Below, piece by piece: positions 42,849 through 52,994 of a DNA stretch of 64,000 nt; position 1 is the first letter of the stretch; the number at the start of each line of letters is the position of its first letter. The position numbers and the translations under genes were made by a program. The notes under the pieces were generated by a model, which did not search any database, was not told the origin of the DNA, and was given only the letters and a program-made list of their open reading frames with translations. The stretch is from DATBGO01 sp963695645 (GTDB lineage Bacteria > Actinomycetota > Actinomycetes > Streptosporangiales > Streptosporangiaceae). Location of the stretch: positions 1-64,000 of the forward strand of contig CAVOHC010000016.1 of assembly GCA_963695645.1 (NCBI GenBank), given 5' to 3'.

Positions 42849-43043
42849 CTAGATAGAACGCGGCAACAAGGGTAGTGCGGCCCGGTCATTCGCGCCGTTC
42901 CCGGGCCCAGCGGGCGAATGTCGCGTCGAAGAAGTCGACAAGCCGCCTGAAGGTGACGTCCACGCACCCCCGTGTACCGCTGCCAAACGACGGGCGGCAT
43001 GCTGGTATCGGCTGACAGCCCGACACGAATGGACGGGATTGCG

Positions 43044-45293
43044 ATGGACCAGCAGCACGCCACAGGCGGTGACAGCCCGGCCGTCCCGCGGACCGGCCTG
43101 CAATACAGAGACCCCTCGCTGAGCAAGCCGCGGGCCGGGCAGGCGGGCTGGCAGGATGTCGACGTCCGCGCTGTCGATACCATCAGGCTGCTGGCCGCCG
43201 ACGCGGTCCAGAAGGCCGGCAACGGCCACCCGGGGACGGCGATGAGCCTCGCCCCGCTGGCCTACTTGCTGTTCCAGCAGGTGCTGGTCCACGACCCCGC
43301 CGATGATCAGTGGCTCGGCCGGGACAGGTTCGTGCTGTCGGCCGGCCATACCAGCCTGACGCTGTACATCCAGCTGTTCTTCTCCGGTTACGGGCTGGAG
43401 CTCGAGGACCTCGAGGCGCTGCGGACCTGGGGCTCGAAGACCCCAGGCCACCCCGAATACCGGCATACCCGCGGCGTGGAGATCACCACCGGGCCGCTGG
43501 GGCAGGGCCTGGCCGCGGCGGTCGGGATGGCCATGGCGGCCCGCCGCGAGCGGGGCCTGCTCGACCCGGACGCCGGGCCCGGAGCCAGCCCATTCGACCA
43601 TCACATCTACGTCATCGCCTCCGACGGCGATCTGATGGAAGGCATCACCAGCGAGGCCAGCTCGCTCGCCGGGCACCAGGAACTCGGCGACCTCATCGTC
43701 TTCTACGACCAGAACCACATCTCGATCGAGGACGATACGCACATCTCGTTCAGCGAGGATGTCGCCGCCCGCTACGCCGCCTACGGCTGGCACGTCCAGA
43801 CCTTGGACTGGCGTACCCAGGACGGGTACGTGGAGAATGTCGACGGTCTTCTCGAGACCATCAAGGCCGCTCAGCAGGCCACTGACCGCCCGTCGCTGAT
43901 CGCGCTCAACACGATCATCGGCTGGCCGGCGCCCACCTTGCAGAACACCGGCAAGGCTCATGGCGCGGCCCTTGGCGCGGGCGAGGTCGCCGCGACCAAG
44001 GTCTTGCTCGGCTTTGACCCGGAACGGAACTTCACCGTTGAGCCTGACGTCCTCGCGCACGCCCGCAAGGTCGTCGACCGGGGACGCGAGGCGCACGCAG
44101 CCTGGCAGCCCCGTTACGAGGCCTGGCGGACGGCCAACCCGGACCGGGCAGCGCTGCTTGACCGCCTCCTGGCCCGGGAACTGCCGGCTGGCTGGGCCGA
44201 CGTTCTGCCCAGCTTCGACGCCAACCCGAAGGGGATGGGGACCCGCAAGGCCAGCGGCGCCGTCCTGTCCGCGCTGGCCCCGGTGCTGCCCGAGCTATGG
44301 GGCGGATCGGCGGACCTCGCCGAGAGCAACAACACCACCATGGACGGCGCGGACTCATTCATCCCGTCTAGCAAGCAGACCAAGGAGTGGCACGGCGGAC
44401 CCTACGGGCGCACGCTGCATTTCGGTATCCGCGAGCACGCCATGGGCGCGGTCCTGAACGGGATCGCGCTGCAATCGCTGACCAGGCCCTATGGCGGCAC
44501 CTTCCTGACCTTCAGCGACTACATGCGCGGGTCGGTGCGGCTGGCGGCGCTGATGCAGCTGCCGACGATCTACGTCTGGACCCATGACTCGATCGGCCTC
44601 GGCGAGGACGGACCGACTCACCAGCCGATCGAGCACCTGGCCGCGCTGCGGGCCATTCCCGGCCTTGACGTGGTCAGGCCGGGCGACGCCAACGAGACCA
44701 GCGTCTGCTGGCACACGATCATCGAGCAGCACGACCGGCCCGCCGGCTTGATCCTCAGCCGGCAGAACATCCCCGTCATCGAACGGGGTGCCAGCACTGG
44801 TTACGCGTCGGCTGCGGGCGCCGCGCGCGGCGGCTACATCCTCGCCGAGGCGGACGGCGGCGCCCCGCGGGTCATCCTGATCGGCACCGGTTCCGAGGTG
44901 CAGATCGCGCTGGACGCCCGCGATCAGCTCCAGGAGGCGGGCATCCCGGCCCGGGTCGTGTCCATGCCGTGCATGGAATGGTTCGGCGGGCAGGACGCTG
45001 CCTACCGCGACGAGATCCTGCCGCCCGCTGTCCGGGCCCGGGTTAGCGTCGAGGCCGCGATAGCGAGCGGCTGGGAAAAGATCATCGGCGATGCCGGGCG
45101 CAGTATCAGCGTCGAGCATTATGGCGCGTCCGCCGACTACCAGACGATCTACCGCAAGTTCGGCATTACCGGCGAGGCGGTGGCCAGCGCCGCGCGGGAC
45201 AGCCTCCGCGACGCCGAGAACGGTGCGCACCCGGGCGGTTATCCGCCAGCGTGGGCCGCCGCCAGCGGCGGTACTGCCGACCGCCCCGCCTGA
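43044..45293 (+). CDS. tkt: Transketolase
   Basis: Protein of about 749 residues. TPP-binding region: KAGNGHPGTAMSLAPLAYLL, SAGHTSLTLY, SDGDLMEGITSEASSLAG and DQNHISIEDDTHIS. Pyrimidine domain: HFGIREHAMGAVLNGIAL, THDSIGLGEDGPTHQPIEHL, LSRQNIPV. It moves two-carbon units in the pentose phosphate pathway. The start is unclear: ATG 43044, 43029 and earlier GTG/ATG codons are in frame, and none has a strong ribosome site. Confidence 0.93.
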   Translation: MDQQHATGGDSPAVPRTGLQYRDPSLSKPRAGQAGWQDVDVRAVDTIRLLAADAVQKAGNGHPGTAMSLAPLAYLLFQQVLVHDPADDQWLGRDRFVLSAGHTSLTLYIQLFFSGYGLELEDLEALRTWGSKTPGHPEYRHTRGVEITTGPLGQGLAAAVGMAMAARRERGLLDPDAGPGASPFDHHIYVIASDGDLMEGITSEASSLAGHQELGDLIVFYDQNHISIEDDTHISFSEDVAARYAAYGWHVQTLDWRTQDGYVENVDGLLETIKAAQQATDRPSLIALNTIIGWPAPTLQNTGKAHGAALGAGEVAATKVLLGFDPERNFTVEPDVLAHARKVVDRGREAHAAWQPRYEAWRTANPDRAALLDRLLARELPAGWADVLPSFDANPKGMGTRKASGAVLSALAPVLPELWGGSADLAESNNTTMDGADSFIPSSKQTKEWHGGPYGRTLHFGIREHAMGAVLNGIALQSLTRPYGGTFLTFSDYMRGSVRLAALMQLPTIYVWTHDSIGLGEDGPTHQPIEHLAALRAIPGLDVVRPGDANETSVCWHTIIEQHDRPAGLILSRQNIPVIERGASTGYASAAGAARGGYILAEADGGAPRVILIGTGSEVQIALDARDQLQEAGIPARVVSMPCMEWFGGQDAAYRDEILPPAVRARVSVEAAIASGWEKIIGDAGRSISVEHYGASADYQTIYRKFGITGEAVASAARDSLRDAENGAHPGGYPPAWAAASGGTADRPA

Positions 45294-45425
45294 CCGGAAA
45301 AGCATGAAATTGCCTATCTCGGCGGATAACCGCCGCCTGTTCGCGCTCGCCTCAAATGCCCCGCTCCGGACCTCCGAAACTGGCCCATCGCGCGTACGAC
45401 GGCTTGGCGCGGGTAGCCCTAACCG

Positions 45426-46229
45426 ATGAACAACTCCCGCCGTCCGCCCGACCGCCAAGCGAACGTGACCTCCGGCGACTTGCCGGGCGTAGCTCGCGCA
45501 GTGACCCCTGACGCGCTGCCCGGCGACGTTGCCGAGCTTGTCGGGGAACTGAGCGAGGATACGAGCCCGTCCCGACGCCGCAGGATCACTGCTGCGATCG
45601 CCGGGATCGGGACCCGGAGCGGGCGGGCCACCAGGTACGGAGTGGCCTCTGGCGGCCGCTGGCTGACGACCGAGGTGCTCGCGATGGCGCCACGGCTGCC
45701 GGTGCGCGACTACGAGCGGCTGCGCGCCCAGTTTCCGGGGCTGTCGCCCGAGGAACTCGCTGACGCGCTGATACACGGCTCGGCCCGGGCCGCTGCAGCC
45801 GTCGGCGCGGCGGCCGGCTTCGCGATGGTGCTGCCGCTGCCCGCCGCTCCGGTGGAGGTCCTCGTCGAGACCCTGGCCCTGGTCGGCATCGAGATCAAGC
45901 TGGTAGCCGAGCTCCATGAGGTCTACGGCATGCGAGCGCCTGGTTCGGCAACCGAGCGCATGCTGGCCTACGTCGCCGCGTGGGCGCACCGGCGCGGCGT
46001 GGCTGTGGCACCGGCCGGCCTGGTCATCGCGGTGGGCTCGCCGCTACGCAGGCGCCTGCAACGCCGGCTCATCGTTCGCGCCGGGCGCAGCGCGTTTTCG
46101 CTCGGGCCGCTGCTCACCGGGGCAGCCGCGGGAGCGGCCCTGAACCGGCGCGAGACCCGCCGCCTTGGCAGCGACGTGCGCCGCGATCTCAGGCGGCGCT
46201 CCAGGCACGCGACCCACTGGCCCAGCTAA
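45426..46229 (+). CDS. Hypothetical protein, EcsC-like hydrophobic core
   Basis: Protein of 267 residues. The N half is charged (ELSEDTSPSRRRRITAAIAG) and the centre hydrophobic (AAAAVGAAAGFAMVLPLPA, EVLVETLALVGIEIKLVAEL). A second hydrophobic helix lies near the C terminus (FSLGPLLTGAAAGAALNRRE), followed by a very basic end. This resembles EcsC-type membrane-associated proteins, but only weakly. It starts 132 bp after transketolase. Confidence 0.6.
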   Translation: MNNSRRPPDRQANVTSGDLPGVARAVTPDALPGDVAELVGELSEDTSPSRRRRITAAIAGIGTRSGRATRYGVASGGRWLTTEVLAMAPRLPVRDYERLRAQFPGLSPEELADALIHGSARAAAAVGAAAGFAMVLPLPAAPVEVLVETLALVGIEIKLVAELHEVYGMRAPGSATERMLAYVAAWAHRRGVAVAPAGLVIAVGSPLRRRLQRRLIVRAGRSAFSLGPLLTGAAAGAALNRRETRRLGSDVRRDLRRRSRHATHWPS

Positions 46230-46314
46230 CTCGGCCGCCCGGACATTTCGACACGGTGCTGCCCGGGGTCCCGGTCGGGGCGCCGGATGAGGTAGTCGGG
46301 AAGATCGGCCGGGC

Positions 46315-47043
46315 CTAGCCGCCGAAAGTAACGTTCTGGCCCGTCAGCGTGCCGACGACGCCGTTGGGCGTGATGCTCACGGTCTGGACCTGCAGATGCA
46401 GCGGGAGGCCGGACAGCGGGATCGTGATGTTCCGCACCGAGTCGAGCAGCTGGGACGGCAGTCCGTTGCTGTCAACCAGCTGGATGCTGATCCTGTTGCC
46501 GCTGAGCCTGCTGACCCGCCACGTCGCCGAGGCGCTCGTGATCACCAGATCCAGGCTGGCCTTTATCTCGTCGGGACCCGCGTCGGTCAGCGTGAGGCCT
46601 GCCCCGCCCAGCGCGCCCAGCGCGCCCACCTGCGACGACACAGCGTTAGAGAGAGCGCCGAAGGTGATCACCGCCGTTCCGGTCAGGTGGCTGACGGTCG
46701 CGCCATTGAAACTGGAGTTGATGTGAACTCCGTTAAGTACCGCGTTTATGCTCTTGAACGTGACCGGGCCCTCCTGCAGGTCATGCCAGGAGATCTGCAT
46801 GCTGTTGACATCTCGGCTGATCACTTGCGTCAGGAACGGGAATCCCGCGATCGACACGCTGGGCTTCTGCGAGATGCCCTGCTTCTGAATCTGAGTGGCC
46901 ACCTCGTTCTCGGCGATGGCCTTCGCGCCAAAATCCGCCGCGACCAGGAGGCCGACCAGCACGATCAGGATAATCAGGATGATCGTGAGCCGCCTACGTG
47001 GCCGCGACCTCCGGCTCTGCCCGGTGGCCTGATATCCGCTCAT
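46315..47043 (-). CDS. LmeA-like phospholipid-binding protein (DUF2993)
   Basis: Protein of 242 residues. A basic N terminus and one membrane helix (LTIILIILIVLVGLLVAADF) precede the DUF2993 domain: VSIAGFPFLTQVISRDVNSM, then VLNGVHINSS and LDLVITSASATW. Mycobacterial LmeA is an envelope protein that binds phospholipid and affects lipomannan. ATG 47043. No operon partner. Confidence 0.85.
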   Translation of the reverse strand: MSGYQATGQSRRSRPRRRLTIILIILIVLVGLLVAADFGAKAIAENEVATQIQKQGISQKPSVSIAGFPFLTQVISRDVNSMQISWHDLQEGPVTFKSINAVLNGVHINSSFNGATVSHLTGTAVITFGALSNAVSSQVGALGALGGAGLTLTDAGPDEIKASLDLVITSASATWRVSRLSGNRISIQLVDSNGLPSQLLDSVRNITIPLSGLPLHLQVQTVSITPNGVVGTLTGQNVTFGG

Positions 47044-47205
47044 GCAGCTGCCAGGAACGACAGCGGCGCGGCGCTTTCAGCCGCCCCGGCACGGTTCATG
47101 AGCCGATGTTATGGCATGACCGGACGCCGGCGGACGTCGCTTCCGGCAGGCTGCCGCCCGAGCTAGCGCACCGCGGCAGACCGCCATCCCGGCCAGCGGC
47201 GCCCG

Positions 47206-49773
47206 TCACGGCAGGCTGCCGACGTCGATGGCCTGCACGCGCGCCGACCCGTTGTTCGTCACCAGCACCGTCTTTCCGCCCGGCTCCAGCGCGAACTCGC
47301 GAGGCACCAGGCCGGTCCTGATCACGCCGAGCAGCGCGTGGCCGCCGGACAGGGCGAGCGACGTGTTGATCACCGAGATATTCGCGGTCGCGCCCGGCTG
47401 ATTGCGGAGGTTGGAGTTGGCCACCAGGATCCTGCTGCCAGTCCTGACCATGATCAGGCCGATCGGGGCCGCTCCCACGTCGACCCGTGCGATCAGGGAA
47501 TGCGCCGGGCTGGTGCGCAAGCTCGCGGCGGAGAACCCGAGCAGCGCGTCGCTCTCCCTGCCGGTCACCCAGACATCGCTGCCGTCCGGGGAGGTGATCA
47601 CCCGGACCGGGTCACAGCCCGCCGTGGCCGTCGACACGACCGCCTTCGACGGCCTGACCTCCGCACGATGCAGGTCGATGACAGTGACCGTGCCCTCGGA
47701 CGGGTTGGGTGTCTTGGTCCGCGTCATGCTCGTCGCGTACAGCCACTTCCCGTCCGGCGAGATGGCCATGCCGACCGGCTGCTGCCCGAGCTTGATCTTC
47801 CCCACGACGTCAGCCGGGCCGAAGCCATTGGTCAGCGCGCTGTGCAGGTTGAACACCACCATATCGGCACTGTTCTGGAGGGTGACGAAGGCGAAGTTGC
47901 CGTCAGGCGAGATGGCCACCTCCACCGCTCCGCTGCCGTACGGGCTGGTGAGCGAGCCGACTATCGGGCTGTCGCCCTGCTCGGCGGCGCTGACATTGAT
48001 CACGATCGCCCCGCTGCCCGCCGCCGCGAGCAGGTAGCGGCCATCGTTCGTGATCGCGGCACCTTTGCCGGCGCCCGGAGCCGAGAACGTGCTGAGCGGC
48101 TTCGGCGCCAGCGAGGCACCGTTGCTGAGCACCGCAATCGAGTTGCCGAGCGTGGCAAATGAGTACTTGCCGTCGGCCGTGACCTTCACCGTGAAGGGCC
48201 CGTCCTGGACGCCGACCGAAGCGGAGCGGACGGGCAGGGCCGCCGCCTTCGCAACTGCGGCTGTGCAGCCCGGCATCACGGCCGCGATCGCCGTCCCGCC
48301 GCTGGTCCCGCCGCCGTTGCCGTTGCCGTGCAGGACCGCGAACGCCCCGGCTCCCCCGCCGAGGACGATGACGCCAGCGAGGATCAAGGCGGCCGGCGAC
48401 CGCCACCAGGGCCGACGGCGCCGTGCGTACCCGCTTTGTCCTTGCGTCGGGTAGCCGGCCTGCCCGGACGGGGGGTAGCCGGCCTGCCCGGACGGGGGGT
48501 AGCCGGCCTGGCCGGACGGGGCGCCCGCACCCGGCGGCTCGGTCTGGCCAGGCCTGGTGGCCCGCGGGATACGGGACGCCGCGGTCGGCGGCCCGCCGGC
48601 TTCCGGGGACCCGCTGGGCCTGCCGGCCGTCCAGCCCGCCGGCCAGCCGCCCGCGTCGGGCCCGCGGCCAGCCCCCGGCTCCGCGCCCGCGCCCGGCTCC
48701 GCACCCGCACCCGCACCGGGCCCCGCGCCCGTTCCTGCACCGGCGGCCGCGCCAGCCAACCCGCCGGCCGCCGCGCCCGGCGTCGAGATCTCGGTCGCTG
48801 GATGCGCCCGCTGCTCCCCGGGGCCGCCCGGTGCGCCAGCCGCCGGCCGCCATCCTGCTGGCTGGGCGGCCGGAGGCCAGGAACCGGGCGAGCCCGGCTC
48901 CTGAAGAGCAAGCGCCTCGCGGAGGGCCGCCGCGAAGGCCAGGCAGGTCCGGTAGCGATCACCCGGAGCCTTCGCCATCGCCTTGGCCAGGATCGGGTCG
49001 ACCGCAGCAGGCAGGTCGGCACGGCGGGCGGACAGCGACGGCGGGGCCTCGGAAAGCTGTGCCCAGACGACGGCCAGACCCTGATCGCGCCGGAACGGCG
49101 GTGCGCCGCAGAGCATCTCGAATGAGGCGCAGGCCAGCGCGTACAGGTCGGCACGGCCGTCGACAGGGCGGCCCTCGATCTGTTCCGGCGCGACATAATC
49201 GATGGTGCCAAGAAACTGGCCGGTGGAGGTCAGGCCGGTCACCGCAAGGGACTGCTTGCTGAGGCCGAAATCGGATAGGTAGACGTGATCCTGACGGCCG
49301 CTGCCCGAGGTCGAGTCGAGCAGCATATTGCCCGGTTTCACGTCGCGATGGACGAGCCCGTGCGCGTGGGCCGCGTCCAGGGCCGACGCCACCTGGGTAA
49401 TGATGTCGGCCGCCCGGCCGACGTCCAGCTGACCGCGAATATCCAGCAGTTCGCGCACGTCCCCGCCATGGACGTAGCGCATCGCTATGAACAGGACGCC
49501 GGTAGCCTCGCCCGCCTCGAACACGGGGATGATGTGGGGGTGGTCGACGGCAGCCGCTGCCCTGGATTCGCGGATAAATCGCTGCCGGAACGCATCATCG
49601 ACGGCCAGGCCCGGAGCCAGGATCTTCAGCGCTACGTGCCGGTCCAGCCGGACGTCGAGGGCTCGGTAGACGACCGCCATCCCGCCGCGGCCGATCTGCT
49701 CCTCAAGTCGGTACCCGGCTATCTGAGAACCAATGGCGAACTCGCCGGGTCCCGAAGGATTATCCTCACTCAC
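47206..49773 (-). CDS. Transmembrane Ser/Thr protein kinase with beta-propeller sensor
   Basis: Protein of 855 residues. The kinase domain (about 20-280) has IGRGGMAVVYRALDVRLDRH, the catalytic loop LVHRDVKPGNMLLD, DFGLSKQS and GTIDYVAPEQIEGRPVDGR. A Gly/Ala/Pro-rich linker with GQAGYPPS repeats follows, then one membrane helix near residue 485 (ALILAGVIVLGGGAGAFAVL) and an outer YVTN/lactonase-type propeller (IAISPDGNFAFVTLQNSADM, IRTGLVPREFALEPGGKTV). GTG 49773 (MSEDNPSGPG) is used. It is divergent from the FHA-ABC exporter, its likely substrate. Confidence 0.9.
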   Translation of the reverse strand: MSEDNPSGPGEFAIGSQIAGYRLEEQIGRGGMAVVYRALDVRLDRHVALKILAPGLAVDDAFRQRFIRESRAAAAVDHPHIIPVFEAGEATGVLFIAMRYVHGGDVRELLDIRGQLDVGRAADIITQVASALDAAHAHGLVHRDVKPGNMLLDSTSGSGRQDHVYLSDFGLSKQSLAVTGLTSTGQFLGTIDYVAPEQIEGRPVDGRADLYALACASFEMLCGAPPFRRDQGLAVVWAQLSEAPPSLSARRADLPAAVDPILAKAMAKAPGDRYRTCLAFAAALREALALQEPGSPGSWPPAAQPAGWRPAAGAPGGPGEQRAHPATEISTPGAAAGGLAGAAAGAGTGAGPGAGAGAEPGAGAEPGAGRGPDAGGWPAGWTAGRPSGSPEAGGPPTAASRIPRATRPGQTEPPGAGAPSGQAGYPPSGQAGYPPSGQAGYPTQGQSGYARRRRPWWRSPAALILAGVIVLGGGAGAFAVLHGNGNGGGTSGGTAIAAVMPGCTAAVAKAAALPVRSASVGVQDGPFTVKVTADGKYSFATLGNSIAVLSNGASLAPKPLSTFSAPGAGKGAAITNDGRYLLAAAGSGAIVINVSAAEQGDSPIVGSLTSPYGSGAVEVAISPDGNFAFVTLQNSADMVVFNLHSALTNGFGPADVVGKIKLGQQPVGMAISPDGKWLYATSMTRTKTPNPSEGTVTVIDLHRAEVRPSKAVVSTATAGCDPVRVITSPDGSDVWVTGRESDALLGFSAASLRTSPAHSLIARVDVGAAPIGLIMVRTGSRILVANSNLRNQPGATANISVINTSLALSGGHALLGVIRTGLVPREFALEPGGKTVLVTNNGSARVQAIDVGSLP
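48451..48522. repeat. 24-bp in-frame tandem repeat, three copies
   Basis: Copies at 48451, 48475 and 48499 encode the Gly-Gln-Ala-Gly-Tyr-Pro-Pro-Ser repeats in the kinase linker. The unit is divisible by three and the repeats are nearly identical. Confidence 0.85.
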
Positions 49774-50041
49774 CGCGCCCCAGCGCCTCCCTGCCGGTCC
49801 CGATGCTTCCCGTCGCCTTGGTAGCCGCATCAGCCAGCTCCGGGATCGCGGGGACCAGTCACAAAGCCGCCGAGTGCGCTCCCCAGTATCTTGGCCGCCC
49901 GCTGTCGCCTGCAACCCTCGCACCGATCTTGGCCCGCGCGCATTCAGGCCCGGTTTGTCTCGTTTGACCGCATAGCTCGCCTGCGGCTTGCCGCGATACG
50001 CTCGGATTCTTCTTTAGGCCGTCTCGCCTTACAGTTGTGCA

Positions 50042-52936
50042 ATGACGATCGAGGGTGCAGTCTCGTCGAACTCCCCGGCGCTTATCGTCCGGACGCAGGG
50101 GTCTGACCGAAGGCTGCAGGCGGGGCCCGCCTACAAGATTGGCCGTGATCCGGCATCCGACATCCTGGTCGACGATTCGCGGGTGTCCTGGCGCCATGCC
50201 GTGCTCAGGATCGAGCACGAATGCTGGCTGCTTGAGGACGTTGGCAGCACTAACGGCACGTTCATGGACTCCCGGCGGGTGCACCGGGTGCCGATCGCCG
50301 GTGAATGCACGCTGCGGCTCGGTCATCCGGATGACGGTGCGGCGGTGTCCTGCTCGATCGCCCCTGCCGAGCCCGCTGCCCAGGGCCCGTCCGCCGGGCC
50401 GATGGGCACGGCCATCGTGGCCACTCCGCCGTCTGCGCAGCAGGCCGACCGGGGCGCGCAGGGCTACGCAACGCCCGCCCAGCAGGCCGGCTGGGCGGCC
50501 CAGAACCCGGCTCCGCCCGCGCAGCAGGCCGACCGGGGCGCGCAGGGCTACGCAACGCCCGCCCAGCAGGCCGGCTGGGCGGCGCAGAACCCGGCCCCGC
50601 CCGCGCAGCAGGCCGACCGGGGCGCGCAGGGCTACTCAACGCCCGCCCAGCAGGCCGGCTGGGCGGCGCAGAGCCCGGCCCCGCCCGCGCAGCAGGCCGG
50701 CCGGGGCGCGCAGGGCTACGCAACGCCCCCGCCCGCCGCCCCCGCATCGAGCATCGTGCGCCAGCCCAGCGCGATCATGCGGCTGCCGACCAAGGTGCTG
50801 CGGATCGGGCGGGCGTCCGACAACGACGTGGTGGTCTCTGAGCTGAGCGTCTCCCGCTACCACGCGGAACTGCGGAAGACCGGCCGCGGATACGAGATCA
50901 TCGACCTGGCCAGCCACAACGGCACCTTCGTCAACGGCCAGTGGGTCTCTGCCGCTCCGGTCACCGAGCGGGACATCATCAGCATCGGGCCCGCGACCTT
51001 CCGGCTTGTCGGCGACGAACTGCAGGAGTTCATCGATACCGGTGACATCTCGCTGTCGGCCAGGGACCTTACCGTGCGGCTGTCCGGCGGCAAGGTACTG
51101 CTAGACCACGTCAGCTTTCCGCTCGGCGAGCGCTGCCTGCTTGGCGTCATCGGCCCGAGCGGCGCGGGCAAGTCGACGCTGCTCGGTGCGCTAACCGGAG
51201 GCCGCCCAGCGACTGAGGGCAGCGTCCTCTACGACAATCGCGACCTGTACACGTACTACGCCGAGCTGCGGCATCGGATCGGGCTGGTACCCCAGGACAA
51301 CATCCTGCACACCCAGTTGTCCGCGCGCCGCGCTCTGGGCTACGCGGCTGAGCTGCGGTTTCCCCGCGACACCAGCAAGGCCGAGCGGAAGCGGCGGATC
51401 GACGAGGTGCTCCAGGAACTCTCGCTGACCAAGCATGCAGATACCAGGACCGCAGCCATGTCCGGGGGTCAGCAGAAACGCGTCAACGTCGCTCTCGAGC
51501 TGCTGACCAAGCCGTCGCTGCTGTTCCTCGACGAGCCGACCTCCGGCCTCGATCCTGGGCTGGACAAGTCGGTCATGGAGATGATGGCCGATCTGGCCCA
51601 CGACGGCCGCACGATCATCGTGGTCACGCACAGCGTCGCCAACCTGAACCTCTGCGACCGCTTGCTCGTCCTGGTGCCCGGCGGCAAGGTCGCCTACTTC
51701 GGGCCGCCCGAGGAAGGCCTGAGATATTTCGGCAAGCCGGGCTGGGCAGAGGTATTCCAGGCTTTCGAGGCCGAGCCGAACCGGGACTGGGCCGGGGAGT
51801 TTCGCAGGTCGCCAGTGCATGAACGGTATATCGCCGCCGAGATGAGCAGCGCTGCCCCGGCGGCCGCACCTGCCGCCTCGGCGGCGCCGCCGCCTGCCAC
51901 CCGCAACCGGCTCGCCCAGCTGAGCACGCTATGCAGGCGCTACCTGGCGGTCATCGCGTCCAGCCGGGTCTACCTGGCCATGCTCGCCGTGACTCCGATC
52001 GTCCTGGCGGGCGCCATCCGGCTGATGCCGGCCCCCGAGGGACTGGCCGGCGGCCCCGGAACCAATGCCGATGCCCAGGGCCTGCTGCTGATCCTAGTCA
52101 TGAGCGCGTGTTTCACCGGGGCTTTCCTGTCTGTCGGGGAAATCGTCAAAGAACGCTCCATCTATGCCAGGGAACGAGCCGCCGGACTGTCCACCGGCGT
52201 TTACCTATGGTCCAAGCTCCTGGTACTCGGGTTCATCAGCGCATTGCAAGCCGTGCTGCTGGTCCTGCTCGGGCTGGCCGGGCGGCCGTTGCCGGCGACT
52301 GGGGCCTTCCTGAAGTCAGCGCCGCTGGCGGAACTGCTGATCGCGACGGGATTCCTGGCTCTCACCTCGATGGCACTCGGCCTGCTGTTCTCATCGATAA
52401 CGAATGCGCCGGAAAAAACGATGCCATTGCTGCTGGTGGCAGTGGTGGTGCAGATCATCCTCTCTGGCGGGGTCTTCGTGGTCAATGGCAAGGTAGGAGC
52501 CGAGCAGCTCGCGTGGGTGGCGCCGTCCCGGTGGGGCTTCGCCGCGACCGCGGCTACCTCGAACTACAACGTGATCGTGCCCGGAGCCGGGGTTTCGGCC
52601 GCCTCGGTGGATTCGCTATCCCCCGGAAGGCTCCCGTCGTCAGGGAAGGCAGTCACCGCACGGCAGACAGCCACCTCAACGAAGGCGCGTGCCTCAAGAA
52701 ATCATGCCGCCCCGCCGAGGACGGCCGCGTCGGCGAAGGTGTCCTTGACCGCGAGGACGTCCTTGACTGCGAGGACATCCGCTGCGGCAACGCCCGCGGC
52801 ACCCAAGCCTGACCCGCTCTGGGACCACACACCGCGGGCCTGGCTTACCGATATTGGAGCGCTGGTGCTGCTCGGGATTGTGTTCTGCTTCATCACGTGG
52901 CGGCGCCTGATACGGATGAGTCCGGGCCGCCGGTAG
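50042..52936 (+). CDS. FHA-FHA-ABC exporter fusion (Rv1747-like)
   Basis: Protein of 964 residues. FHA 1 lies at about residues 15-105 (KIGRDPASDILVDDSRVSWR, GSTNGTFM), a Gln/Ala/Gly/Pro repeat linker at 133-232, and FHA 2 at 240-325 (LRIGRASDNDVVVSELSVSR, SHNGTFVNGQ). The ABC domain shows VIGPSGAGKSTLLGALTGG, MSGGQQKRVNVALELLTKPS and LLFLDEPTSGLDPG, and the ABC-2 membrane part has about six helices at 640-955. FHA domains bind phosphothreonine. In Mycobacterium tuberculosis the similar Rv1747 is controlled by the kinase PknF. The adjacent kinase here is probably the partner. Confidence 0.92.
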   Translation: MTIEGAVSSNSPALIVRTQGSDRRLQAGPAYKIGRDPASDILVDDSRVSWRHAVLRIEHECWLLEDVGSTNGTFMDSRRVHRVPIAGECTLRLGHPDDGAAVSCSIAPAEPAAQGPSAGPMGTAIVATPPSAQQADRGAQGYATPAQQAGWAAQNPAPPAQQADRGAQGYATPAQQAGWAAQNPAPPAQQADRGAQGYSTPAQQAGWAAQSPAPPAQQAGRGAQGYATPPPAAPASSIVRQPSAIMRLPTKVLRIGRASDNDVVVSELSVSRYHAELRKTGRGYEIIDLASHNGTFVNGQWVSAAPVTERDIISIGPATFRLVGDELQEFIDTGDISLSARDLTVRLSGGKVLLDHVSFPLGERCLLGVIGPSGAGKSTLLGALTGGRPATEGSVLYDNRDLYTYYAELRHRIGLVPQDNILHTQLSARRALGYAAELRFPRDTSKAERKRRIDEVLQELSLTKHADTRTAAMSGGQQKRVNVALELLTKPSLLFLDEPTSGLDPGLDKSVMEMMADLAHDGRTIIVVTHSVANLNLCDRLLVLVPGGKVAYFGPPEEGLRYFGKPGWAEVFQAFEAEPNRDWAGEFRRSPVHERYIAAEMSSAAPAAAPAASAAPPPATRNRLAQLSTLCRRYLAVIASSRVYLAMLAVTPIVLAGAIRLMPAPEGLAGGPGTNADAQGLLLILVMSACFTGAFLSVGEIVKERSIYARERAAGLSTGVYLWSKLLVLGFISALQAVLLVLLGLAGRPLPATGAFLKSAPLAELLIATGFLALTSMALGLLFSSITNAPEKTMPLLLVAVVVQIILSGGVFVVNGKVGAEQLAWVAPSRWGFAATAATSNYNVIVPGAGVSAASVDSLSPGRLPSSGKAVTARQTATSTKARASRNHAAPPRTAASAKVSLTARTSLTARTSAAATPAAPKPDPLWDHTPRAWLTDIGALVLLGIVFCFITWRRLIRMSPGRR
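50438..50735. repeat. 84-bp in-frame tandem repeat, 3.5 copies
   Basis: Copies start at 50438, 50522, 50606 and 50690 (partial) with very few differences. They encode a 28-residue unit rich in Gln, Ala and Pro (core GAQGYATPAQQAGWAAQ) between the two FHA domains of the exporter. Confidence 0.9.
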
Positions 52937-52994
52937 CAGGCGGCCCGGACCCGGTGCGGCGGTGGCGGGGCAGCGAGCGCCGCCCCGCCTGCCG

